This document shows positions 1 through 6,124 of a stretch of DNA of 7,951 bases, one piece after another. A program made the translations under genes and the position numbers. The notes under the pieces were generated by a model. The model searched no databases. It was not told where the DNA came from and worked only from the letters and a program-made list of their open reading frames with translations. Position 1 is the first letter of the stretch. Each line of letters starts with the position of its first letter. This DNA is from Gammaproteobacteria bacterium (GTDB taxonomy: Bacteria > Pseudomonadota > Gammaproteobacteria > UBA6429), in the NCBI GenBank assembly GCA_030635835.1, contig DAOVYB010000063.1, forward strand, positions 1 to 7,951, given 5' to 3'.

Positions 1-249
1 AACATTATTGAGCGTTCTCTTTTGTTGGGAAGAACACCGCTTAATTGCATTCAAAAAAATTCTACGATTAATAATAAAGCTGCAAAAGTTGCAGAAGTTG
101 ATTATCCGGGTAACTGGTCCATGCTGGATGTTGAAAAACATCACATGCAGAATGTACTTAAATCAGTTGATGGAAATAAATCAGAAGCGGCTCGTCGTCT
201 TGGGGTATCGCGCAAGACATTAGAACGAAAATTTCAAACATGGACGTAG
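1..249 (+). CDS. NtrC-family sigma-54 response regulator, C-terminal fragment
   Basis: The frame is open from base 1, so the gene begins outside the window; 82 residues are visible before the TAG stop. The first residues, NIIERSLLLGR, match the end of the AAA+ sigma-54 interaction domain in NtrC-type activators. The end holds a Fis-type DNA-binding domain: LDVEKHHMQNVL, then GNKSEAARRLGVSRKTLERK at about residues 58-77, which is the classic helix-turn-helix of this family. Such proteins bind dyad sites 100-200 bp upstream and use ATP hydrolysis to open sigma-54 promoters. A histidine kinase gene follows 53 nt downstream on the same strand, so the two probably form a two-component system. The receiver and most of the AAA+ domain are not seen, so the phosphorylation part is inferred from family and context. 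A TTG or ATG inside this stretch should not be read as a start. Confidence 0.9.
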   Translation, partial: NIIERSLLLGRTPLNCIQKNSTINNKAAKVAEVDYPGNWSMLDVEKHHMQNVLKSVDGNKSEAARRLGVSRKTLERKFQTWT

Positions 250-302
250 TTATTTTGTTCGAGTCAGTAAAATTAGCTAAAGCATAATTGTTCAACACAA
301 CT

Positions 303-2357
303 ATGTTTTTGCAAAATTTCATTTTACGAATAAAAAAAAACCTCCGTTATAAACTGTTATTGCTGGTTTTATTACCCATTTTTATTGTTATGCCGATAGT
401 TTTAAGCATGGCTGCTTACTGGAGTAATAACTTTAGTTACGATCACTTGTTTATGAAAGTGAGTACAGACCTTTCTGTAACACATGAAGTTTTTTATCAG
501 CAGCAAAAAAATTACCTGGCAAAACTGGAACGTTTAGGTGAATCCTATACGCTTCGAAACAGTTTATATAATAAAGATTATGAGTCGATAAAACTTGAAA
601 TTGATTTGTTAAAAGAAGAAGAACACTTCGATTATTTGCATTTATTGAATTTAAAAGGTAACTGGTTATATGAACCTCCTCACGCCGGATTTACTCACAG
701 TAAACGCAGCGTATTAATAAATCATGCAAAAATTAAACATGGCCTGAGTGGGATTGAAATATTTACTCAAGAGGATTTAGATCGCGAAAAAGATATAGAC
801 AGCACCTTATTAAGGTTGTCATTAGTCGATACACCTCGTGCCAAACCAATATCGCACCGGGTAGAAGACCGTGGAATGATGTTACGCATGGTTTACCCGA
901 TACGCGGGCCAACAAATAAAATAGTAGCACTACTCGATGGTGGAGTATTACTCAATCGAAATTTTGATTTTGTGGATCATCTTCGTGATCTTGTTTATGG
1001 CCCGGGAAGTTTAATTGAGGGTAGCCTGGGTACCGTTACGGTATTTATTGATGATGTACGTATTACCACTAATGTTCAGGATGAATCAGGTGAGCGTGCG
1101 TTGGGTACACGGGTATCGCAAGAAGTGCGAACAAAAGTTTTAGAACAGGGTGAAACCTGGATCGATAGTGCTTTTGTTGTCAATGACTGGTACATCTCCG
1201 CCTATGAACCAATCTATGATGTTGGAGGAGAACGTATTGGTATTCTTTATGTTGGATTCCTTGAAACGCCATTTAGTGAAATCTTACGAAATGCTTTATT
1301 GATTTTATTTGTCTTTTTTATTTTTGTTATGTTGTTATCCAGTTGGTTTGCAATACGTGGAGCAAAATCGATATTTAAACCACTTGAGAAAATGACCTCT
1401 GTTGTACTGGCAACACATGCCGGTGAACAGTTGCGCATAGGTAATGTTGATGCAGATGATGAGATAGGTGAGTTAGCTCGACAATTTGATTTAATGCTGG
1501 ATCAATTGCAGGAAAGAAACCTGCAAATTATGCATGCAGCAGAACTGCTGGAGCATAAAGTTGAAGAGCGCACGATTGAGTTGCAAACAAATAATGAAGC
1601 GTTAAAAGATAATATTGCTTTATTAAATGAAACACGTAAGCAATTAGTTTTAGCTGAAAAACTGGCTTCAATAGGAGAGTTATCTGCAGGTATCGCACAT
1701 GAGATTAATAATCCGACAGCAGTGATACTTGGTAACATGGATGTCATACTTGCAGAAATGGGCGATAAAATGAGTCCGGTTAAGTTAGAGAGTGAATTAA
1801 TTATTGAACAGGTTTATCGCATTAGAACCATAATAAATAGTTTATTACAGTACTCACAAAGCTCTGGAACGGATGACTATATTGCTAATATTAATGTTAA
1901 TGAAGTGATTGAACACACATTGTTGCTGGTGAAATATGAAACAGAAACACATCATGTTGACGTTATATTAAATCTTAATGCAACTATAGCAATACCTATT
2001 CAAAAACAGGAATTGCAGCAAGTATTAATAAATTTATTTGTTAATGCGATTCAGGCAAACAGTAGTAAAAATATTCAACTAAAAATTGAAGCTGAGAATT
2101 GGGAAAATAAAGGGGTTGTTATTAAAGTGCAAGATAATGGCATTGGTATTGCCGAAGATAAACTTAACCGGGTATTTGATCCATTTTATACAACTAAACA
2201 AAATGGATCGGGATTGGGATTATCGGTGAGTTTTGGTTTAATACAGCGTTATGGCGGCACAATAAGTGTAGAAAATAATTCATCAGCAGGAACATGCTTT
2301 AGTATTTTCTTATTAGCTCAGGCAAATATGACCACAGTAGAAGAAATTAGCGCTTAA
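303..2357 (+). CDS. Membrane sensor histidine kinase with Cache-like periplasmic domain
   Basis: This is a 684-residue sensor kinase. In order it has a basic N-terminus and membrane segment (about 17-39), a periplasmic region of about 290 residues ending in a Cache-like signature (WYISAYEPIYD then IGILYVGF), a second membrane segment (about 331-352), a HAMP linker, a coiled coil (about 410-455), and a HisKA/HATPase core. Visible motifs are the H-box AHEINNP with phospho-acceptor His466, the N-box with Asn581, G1 DNGIGI (611-616), the F-box FDPFYTTK, and G2 GSGLGL (635-640). There is no receiver domain, so phosphate should go to a separate regulator, most simply the NtrC-type protein ending at 249. 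Cache domains usually bind small extracellular molecules; the ligand here is unknown, and formate or a redox-related acid is only a guess from context. An in-frame TTG at 288 would add five residues. I prefer ATG 303 because it fits the usual short basic leader before the first helix, but neither start has a good ribosome site. Confidence 0.93.
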   Translation: MFLQNFILRIKKNLRYKLLLLVLLPIFIVMPIVLSMAAYWSNNFSYDHLFMKVSTDLSVTHEVFYQQQKNYLAKLERLGESYTLRNSLYNKDYESIKLEIDLLKEEEHFDYLHLLNLKGNWLYEPPHAGFTHSKRSVLINHAKIKHGLSGIEIFTQEDLDREKDIDSTLLRLSLVDTPRAKPISHRVEDRGMMLRMVYPIRGPTNKIVALLDGGVLLNRNFDFVDHLRDLVYGPGSLIEGSLGTVTVFIDDVRITTNVQDESGERALGTRVSQEVRTKVLEQGETWIDSAFVVNDWYISAYEPIYDVGGERIGILYVGFLETPFSEILRNALLILFVFFIFVMLLSSWFAIRGAKSIFKPLEKMTSVVLATHAGEQLRIGNVDADDEIGELARQFDLMLDQLQERNLQIMHAAELLEHKVEERTIELQTNNEALKDNIALLNETRKQLVLAEKLASIGELSAGIAHEINNPTAVILGNMDVILAEMGDKMSPVKLESELIIEQVYRIRTIINSLLQYSQSSGTDDYIANINVNEVIEHTLLLVKYETETHHVDVILNLNATIAIPIQKQELQQVLINLFVNAIQANSSKNIQLKIEAENWENKGVVIKVQDNGIGIAEDKLNRVFDPFYTTKQNGSGLGLSVSFGLIQRYGGTISVENNSSAGTCFSIFLLAQANMTTVEEISA

Positions 2358-2364
2358 AATAAAA

Positions 2365-3309
2365 TTATTCAGCGGACCAGATTAATTTTCCGGACTCACT
2401 AAAATCATAACCATCTAATTGTTTAGCCAGTTCCATACAGTTATTTGATTTTATTTCTTCAAGTAAATTTTGGAAAAGGGTTCTAAAGTAAACGCCACGG
2501 TAAAGCGCCAGATCAAATGCTTCCCAGCCTATAGGGATAAAGCCAAGAGAATATTCGGTTGCAATACTTCTGGTACCCGGCGCGACATCTGCCTGATTCA
2601 TTGTAATTTTTGATGCCGCATCCCGTTCAGATAATGCGGTACAACATACATTTAGCTTGTCTTCGTTAATACCGAAATGTTGTAATGTTTCCAGTAGAAA
2701 ACGTTGTGATCCCGCGCCATTTTGCCGGCTACACCATTTAAGATCGGTTTCGAGAATAGATTTTAAATCTGAATGATTACTGCCAGCTAAAAGTTCTTTG
2801 TTAATTAATAAGCCCTGTTCACGTTTAAATAATCTGACCAGGACCCAGTTATGGTGCTGCGGATATTGATGCAGCAAAGCAGGATGGCGTATGTGGCTTT
2901 CTGAGTAAGGCCCCCAGTGCATAGCACAGACATCAACCTTATGATGAGAAAGGAGTGATAAGCCTAAGCGTGTACCCGTAGAGTTATAACTCACTAACGC
3001 TTTTGACTGAACGTTTTGTGCTATTTGCATAATGATACGTTGTAACAAGGCATCATCACTACCGGCAATAATTAATCTATCTGTTAACAATCCACCATGA
3101 CTGGATTCAATAATCCAGTTATCAATTAATGCACGGGGAAACATCCATTTACCGGTGATTTTGGTACCGGGAATTTTTCCTTCACTGACCAGCGCATAGA
3201 TTTTCTTTTCATTGAGCTGTAAATATTCAGAGACCTGTTTTACATTCATAAAACGAGGTTCATTATCTTTTTCCGCTATAGGTGTTTCAACAGGATTAAT
3301 ATTACTCAT
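2365..3309 (-). CDS. Excisionase-type HTH regulator fused to PBP-like (molybdate/molybdopterin sensor-type) domain
   Basis: The protein is 314 residues long. Residues about 20-70 form an excisionase/MerR-like winged helix (MNVKQVSEYLQLNEKKIYAL, then GKIPGTKITGKWMFPRALIDNWI). Residues about 76-300 resemble the PBP-like domain of COG1910, which is also found in molybdate- or molybdopterin-linked proteins. Supporting motifs are the RQNGAGSQRFLLETL loop (about 195-209) and the AADVAPG-like segment MNQADVAPGTRSIATEYSLGF (about 237-257). It lacks a signal peptide, so it should act in the cytoplasm as a one-component sensor. It is the last gene of the moaA-fdhD operon. Its ATG overlaps the fdhD stop as ATGA with no ribosome site, implying translational coupling. 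The likely role is to tune FDH or cofactor genes in response to molybdate, tungstate or cofactor; the ligand and whether it activates or represses are unknown. Confidence 0.85.
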   Translation of the reverse strand: MSNINPVETPIAEKDNEPRFMNVKQVSEYLQLNEKKIYALVSEGKIPGTKITGKWMFPRALIDNWIIESSHGGLLTDRLIIAGSDDALLQRIIMQIAQNVQSKALVSYNSTGTRLGLSLLSHHKVDVCAMHWGPYSESHIRHPALLHQYPQHHNWVLVRLFKREQGLLINKELLAGSNHSDLKSILETDLKWCSRQNGAGSQRFLLETLQHFGINEDKLNVCCTALSERDAASKITMNQADVAPGTRSIATEYSLGFIPIGWEAFDLALYRGVYFRTLFQNLLEEIKSNNCMELAKQLDGYDFSESGKLIWSAE

Positions 3310-4196
3310 AATGAATTTTTCGATGATAGTTTATTGCCAGATTTATGCGGTTGTGAATCAAGCGTAATATTTTCTGCACCATTGAATATTAAAAAATGTT
3401 TTCCTTTAGCACGAGCAATGAGCGTTATATCAAGTTGTTGCGCGATAGAAAGCCCCATTTGTGTTATTCCTGAACGAGATAAAAGTACAGGAATATCCAT
3501 TTGTGCAACTTTAATCACCATTTCAGAGGTTAAGCGTCCGGTGGTGTAAAATGTTTTATCTTCGCCAGAAATATTATTGAGCCACATGAGACCGGATATA
3601 GTATCTACCGCGTTATGGCGACCAACATCTTCGACAAAAATAAGTTGTTGATCGTCTTTACATAATGCACAACCATGCACGCCACCAGCTCGTTTATAGA
3701 CTTCATTTTCTTTACTTATGTTATTGAGTAATGCATAAATTGTAGACTGGTTAGTGTTAAAGCTCTTAATCGAAATATTGTCGAGTTGTTCCATCATGTT
3801 GCCGAACACGGTTCCCTGTCCACAACCGGAAGTAACCGTGCGTTGGCTTAATTTGTCATCCCAGTCATGCGTTGAATGCGTGACTATGGCAGCTGATTCA
3901 GTTTCCCAGTCAACCTGTACAGATTTTACTTCTTCAATATTTGAAAGAAACCCCTGGTTTCTCAGGTAGCCTAAAACTAATGCCTCAGGTTGAGTGCCTA
4001 ATGTCATTAAAGTTACAATTTCTTTTTTGTTAACGTAAATAGTTAACGGCTTTTCACCCGCTATATGTTTTTCCTGAATTTCGCCAAACTCATTCACTGC
4101 CTGTACGGAATAAGTAGGACTGAGTCCAGAATCAGAAAGTAAAGGTAAGTCATTCGCAGGTGCATAAGCTGTGTTATCTATATTAAGTTCAGACAT
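3306..4196 (-). CDS. fdhD: FdhD, formate dehydrogenase accessory sulfurtransferase
   Basis: FdhD takes sulfur from a cysteine desulfurase and sulfurates the molybdenum bis-MGD cofactor before insertion into formate dehydrogenase, in the cytoplasm. The 296-residue length is normal or slightly long for the family. Hallmarks visible are TSGCGQGTVFG (residues 122-132, with Cys125 in the mobile catalytic loop), GGVHGCALC (171-179), EDVGRHNAVDTISG (189-202), TTGRLTSEMVIK (218-229) and SRSGIT (240-245). The E. coli protein has a CxxC at the catalytic loop; here it reads CGQG, leaving one cysteine. The start is well set: AGGAGGT lies at 4207-4201 inside the end of moaA, just before TAA-G-ATG. It sits between moaA and the HTH/PBP-like regulator in one operon, so cofactor synthesis, sulfuration and regulation are made together. 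Confidence 0.96.
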   Translation of the reverse strand: MSELNIDNTAYAPANDLPLLSDSGLSPTYSVQAVNEFGEIQEKHIAGEKPLTIYVNKKEIVTLMTLGTQPEALVLGYLRNQGFLSNIEEVKSVQVDWETESAAIVTHSTHDWDDKLSQRTVTSGCGQGTVFGNMMEQLDNISIKSFNTNQSTIYALLNNISKENEVYKRAGGVHGCALCKDDQQLIFVEDVGRHNAVDTISGLMWLNNISGEDKTFYTTGRLTSEMVIKVAQMDIPVLLSRSGITQMGLSIAQQLDITLIARAKGKHFLIFNGAENITLDSQPHKSGNKLSSKNSL

Positions 4197-4197
4197 C

Positions 4198-5217
4198 TTA
4201 ACCTCCTGTCATGTTCATATAGCGTAAAATAACCGGTTCGACATTAACGTTAAATTCATGTGACTTTGGTTTTATTTTCATTGCATCAATCAGACTGTGA
4301 CGGAGTTTATTAACATCGCCCGGATTTCTGCGAAGAATATCGCGTAAATCAACCGAATGTTCCTGGCCCAGGCATAAAAGTAAACGGCCTTCTGCAGTAA
4401 CACGTACACGATTACAGCTGTCACAGAAATTATGACTATGAGGAGAAATGAAACCAACGGCTGTATTACTATCGTTAATATCGAAATAACGTGATGGGCC
4501 GGCAGTTTGTTTATCTGAAGAATTTAAAGAATATAACGTTTCAATCTTTTGTCTGACTTCATCACTTGAAAAATAGGTTTCATCTCTGCCGTGAGAATTA
4601 ATTACACCTAATGGCATTTCTTCAATAAAACTGATATCGATATTGCGTTCAACGGCGAAGTCAACCAAATCCAGAATTTCATCATGGTTATGATTTTTCA
4701 TAATGACAGAGTTGATTTTTATTTTTTCAAAGCCTGCCTCAATTGCAGAGTCTATGCCGTTCAGTACCTGGTTTAAGCTACCGGTTCGGGTGATATCTTT
4801 AAAGCGGTTCTCTTTAAGACTATCAAGACTAATATTAATACGCGTGACACCGGCTGACTTTAAGTCTTTTGCATAGTTATGAAGCTGGGAACCATTTGTT
4901 GTTAATGTGAGATCGGTAATAGGGTCGAGCTGGCCTAACTGATCAAATAACCAGATAATATTTTTTCTTACCAGTGGTTCTCCACCGGTAATGCGTATTT
5001 TGTTAACACCTAGCGTAGAAAGTGTTTTTCCCAATGTCGCAAGTTCTTCCAGTGTTAAGAGTTTTTGCCGGGGTAAAAATTGCATTTTTTCACTCATGCA
5101 ATACTGGCAACGAAAATCACAACGGTCTGTGACGGATAACCGGACATACGTAACCTGTCGTCCAAATCGATCAACCAGTTTGTCAGTGTTAGTCGTGTCT
5201 AATATATCCATTCGCAT
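4198..5217 (-). CDS. moaA: MoaA, GTP 3',8-cyclase (radical SAM), molybdenum cofactor biosynthesis
   Basis: MoaA uses S-adenosylmethionine radical chemistry to convert GTP to 3',8-cyclo-GTP, the first step towards molybdopterin; MoaC completes the step and is not in this window. The 339-residue protein is of normal length. It has the radical SAM motif CDFRCQYC (Cys33, Cys37, Cys40), the SAM-binding GGEP (78-81), the second 4Fe-4S motif Cys265-x2-Cys268 plus Cys282 (NFCDSCNRVR, then LLCLG), and the C-terminal GG that is conserved and needed for activity. An in-frame TAA directly precedes ATG 5217, so the start is 5217 or the ATG two codons later at 5211; no strong ribosome site distinguishes them. 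It heads the operon with fdhD and a sensor-type regulator, suggesting a copy tied to FDH rather than general housekeeping. Whether another moaA exists elsewhere cannot be seen. Confidence 0.96.
   Translation of the reverse strand: MRMDILDTTNTDKLVDRFGRQVTYVRLSVTDRCDFRCQYCMSEKMQFLPRQKLLTLEELATLGKTLSTLGVNKIRITGGEPLVRKNIIWLFDQLGQLDPITDLTLTTNGSQLHNYAKDLKSAGVTRINISLDSLKENRFKDITRTGSLNQVLNGIDSAIEAGFEKIKINSVIMKNHNHDEILDLVDFAVERNIDISFIEEMPLGVINSHGRDETYFSSDEVRQKIETLYSLNSSDKQTAGPSRYFDINDSNTAVGFISPHSHNFCDSCNRVRVTAEGRLLLCLGQEHSVDLRDILRRNPGDVNKLRHSLIDAMKIKPKSHEFNVNVEPVILRYMNMTGG
4201..4207 (-). promoter_or_regulatory. Strong ribosome binding site for fdhD
   Basis: On the minus strand the sequence reads AGGAGGT, then TAAG, then the fdhD ATG. 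This near-perfect Shine-Dalgarno lies inside the last codons of moaA and fixes the fdhD start at 4196. It is much stronger than anything seen before the other genes in the window, so fdhD may be translated independently of moaA. Confidence 0.85.
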
Positions 5218-5246
5218 TTACGCCATGATTAGTTATTATTTTTTTA

Positions 5247-5257
5247 CTCGTTGCGAG
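5247..5257. repeat. Inverted repeat CTCG-TTG-CGAG near moaA start site
   Basis: A perfect four-base-arm dyad lies at about +7 to +17 of the predicted moaA transcript. Its words CTCGTT and TTGCGAG recur at 5496-5501 and 5482-5488, overlapping and just after the opposing sigma-54 promoter. The element could be an operator for the HTH/PBP-like regulator. As a terminator on the minus strand it is followed by A-rich rather than T-rich sequence, so that reading is rejected. Confidence 0.35.
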
Positions 5258-5275
5258 CAATCTTATACAGACATA

Positions 5276-5290
5276 GCAAAAGTCATACCT
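5276..5290 (-). promoter_or_regulatory. Predicted sigma-54 promoter for moaA-fdhD-regulator operon
   Basis: On the minus strand the sequence reads AGGTATGACTTTTGCTA: GG at 5289-5288, exactly ten bases, then GC at 5277-5276. Against the consensus TGGCACGNNNNTTGCW it keeps the GG, the A and G of the -24 box and a full TTGCT at -12. The predicted start is near 5264, giving a leader of roughly 47 nt before moaA. The plausibility is raised by the NtrC-type activator at the left edge and by a matching promoter facing the other way. Confidence 0.6.
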
Positions 5291-5361
5291 TTATTTGTTT
5301 TTGTGAAAGTTACGTTGCGAAAGGCTGCATTGGCTAAAGAACGTTAAATACTAACAATCAT

Positions 5362-5380
5362 GTGAGACAAAATGACTCAC
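5362..5380. promoter_or_regulatory. Inverted repeat GTGAG-N9-CTCAC, candidate upstream activator site
   Basis: Arms GTGAG (5362-5366) and CTCAC (5376-5380) are perfect and separated by nine bases, with the centre at 5371. The centre is about 126 nt upstream of the predicted plus-strand start and about 107 nt upstream of the predicted minus-strand start. That fits remote binding by an NtrC-family dimer acting on both promoters. A five-base arm can occur by chance in AT-rich DNA, so the role is inferred from position. Confidence 0.45.
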
Positions 5381-5399
5381 GAATAAATTAATTGTGTTG

Positions 5400-5412
5400 T
5401 TTTGTACCAAAA
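5400..5412. repeat. Inverted repeat TTTTG-TAC-CAAAA
   Basis: Perfect five-base arms lie about 90 nt upstream of the predicted plus-strand start and about 140 nt upstream of the minus-strand one. It could be a second activator or cofactor site. It is AT-rich and short, so it may be chance. Confidence 0.25.
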
Positions 5413-5469
5413 GAAATTATCGAAACAGGAGAGTTGATGAAAATATCGCATTAAATGGTGGTGTTGGTG

Positions 5470-5486
5470 TTGGTATATAAATTGCG
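5470..5486 (+). promoter_or_regulatory. Predicted sigma-54 promoter for DUF3305-DUF3306-Fe-S operon
   Basis: The sequence TTGGTATATAAATTGCG has GG at 5472-5473, ten bases, then GC at 5484-5485, the invariant spacing of sigma-54 promoters, with TTGG at -24 and TTGC at -12. The predicted start is near 5497, giving a leader of about 73 nt. It shares GGTAT-N5-NTTGC with the opposing promoter at 5276-5290, so both may be driven by the same activator. Confidence 0.6.
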
Positions 5487-5501
5487 AGGTTAATGCTCGT
5501 T
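5482..5501. repeat. TTGCGAG and CTCGTT words overlapping the plus sigma-54 promoter
   Basis: TTGCGAG (5482-5488) overlaps the -12 element, and CTCGTT (5496-5501) covers the predicted start. CGAG and CTCG form a dyad with seven bases between. The same two words occur at 5247-5257 beside the opposite promoter, which suggests a second regulator could bind at both starts. The evidence is only word similarity. Confidence 0.3.
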
Positions 5502-5515
5502 ATTTGATTCAAATA
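5501..5515. repeat. Inverted repeat TATTTGA-T-TCAAATA in predicted leader
   Basis: Perfect seven-base arms around a single base lie at about +5 to +19 of the predicted DUF3305 transcript. The one-base centre makes an RNA hairpin unlikely, so a DNA operator is the better reading. It does not fit the FNR pattern TTGAT-N4-ATCAA. Confidence 0.35.
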
Positions 5516-5569
5516 TTATGTTTGAGTGATTTATAAATAGATTTATCAAAATAAGGTAAAGAAAAACTA

Positions 5570-6124
5570 ATGAGTCTTAATAAAACATCAGAACATAAAA
5601 TAGATAAAGCGATACCTTCGCATTTTCCTGTTTCAGTTGTCATGCAACATCGTGTTATTGAAAACAACATATGGCTTGCAGAACAATGGGAGGTTGAAGC
5701 CGTTATCGCAGGTGGAGAGGGTAATAACACTGCGATACCAGAAAGAACTGTTTCAAGAATTGGAACTGATGAAGAAAAATATATCTGGAACAATTATCAA
5801 ATAAATTTATTCGAAGATGAGGCGGAAAGTTATTATTTTAACATTGTTTCAGACACGCCTTATGTTTTTGTTGTTTGTCGGGATGAAGAGGAAGATGGCG
5901 AACTTGTTCCTTTTAAGGTTAGCGTCAACTATGACGAAGCCTCTTCATTTATGGAACTGGAAGAACAGGTGTTTCAGGTTGCTATGCCAGCAGAAATTTA
6001 TCGATGGGTGGAATCTTTTGTTGTTAGTAATTACGTTCCGGTAAAAAGAAAAAAACGCAAACTGGAAAACTGGAAAGGTAATGAAAATAAATCGAATAAT
6101 GAATCTAATAAAGTGACACATTAA
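5570..6124 (+). CDS. DUF3305 family protein, FDH-associated
   Basis: The protein is 184 residues and recognisable as DUF3305 by FPVSVVMQHR (19-28), NIWLAEQWEVEAV (33-45), the DEAESYYFNIVSDTPYVFVVCR segment (83-104), PFKVSVNYDEASSFME (114-129) and MPAEIYRWVESFV (139-151). Members typically stand next to DUF3306 and an Fe-S protein beside FDH genes, so a role in FDH assembly, regulation or electron transfer is inferred; no biochemistry is known to me. No signal peptide or membrane segment is seen, so it should be cytoplasmic. The tail (159-175) is strongly basic (KRKKRK), unlike the acidic body and opposite to the acidic tail of the next protein. It is first in a plus-strand operon behind a predicted sigma-54 promoter. 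The ribosome site is weak, with an AAGG about 13 nt before ATG. Confidence 0.88.
   Translation: MSLNKTSEHKIDKAIPSHFPVSVVMQHRVIENNIWLAEQWEVEAVIAGGEGNNTAIPERTVSRIGTDEEKYIWNNYQINLFEDEAESYYFNIVSDTPYVFVVCRDEEEDGELVPFKVSVNYDEASSFMELEEQVFQVAMPAEIYRWVESFVVSNYVPVKRKKRKLENWKGNENKSNNESNKVTH

Larger units (their letters stand above)
5218..5569. promoter_or_regulatory. Divergent intergenic control region between moaA and DUF3305 gene
   Basis: This 352-nt stretch has no convincing gene. It separates two divergent operons and contains two outward-facing sigma-54-like promoters (5276-5290 minus, 5470-5486 plus), a GTGAG-N9-CTCAC dyad between them (5362-5380), and further small inverted repeats at 5247-5257, 5400-5412 and 5501-5515. 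A frame runs from the moaA side into the region on the plus strand, but it lies mainly over moaA and does not look like a protein. I found no convincing sigma-70 promoter, FNR box, molybdenum-cofactor riboswitch or terminator in it. Confidence 0.8.

Noticed and set aside
1247..1747. Minus-strand frames opposite the kinase gene.
   Set aside because: They overlap the HAMP and HisKA coding sequence and show no family features.
5239..5257. T-run next to the CTCG-TTG-CGAG dyad as a rho-independent terminator.
   Set aside because: On the plus strand the T-run precedes the stem; on the minus strand the stem is followed by A residues, so the order is wrong for both.
5218..5264. Molybdenum cofactor riboswitch before moaA.
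   Set aside because: The predicted leader is only about 47 nt and lacks the extended stem structure such a riboswitch needs.
4991..5347. Plus-strand frame of 118 residues overlapping moaA and the intergenic region.
   Set aside because: Mostly antisense to well-supported MoaA coding sequence, with no recognisable domain or credible ribosome site.
5437..5454. Five-codon reading frame MKISH after an AGGAGAG-like ribosome site, as a leader peptide.
   Set aside because: It lies upstream of the predicted sigma-54 start near 5497, so that transcript would not contain it; too short to support by itself.
5501..5515. FNR/CRP-type site at the TTTGATTCAAA palindrome.
   Set aside because: The spacing between half sites is wrong for FNR (TTGAT-N4-ATCAA) and the half site is not TGTGA as in CRP.
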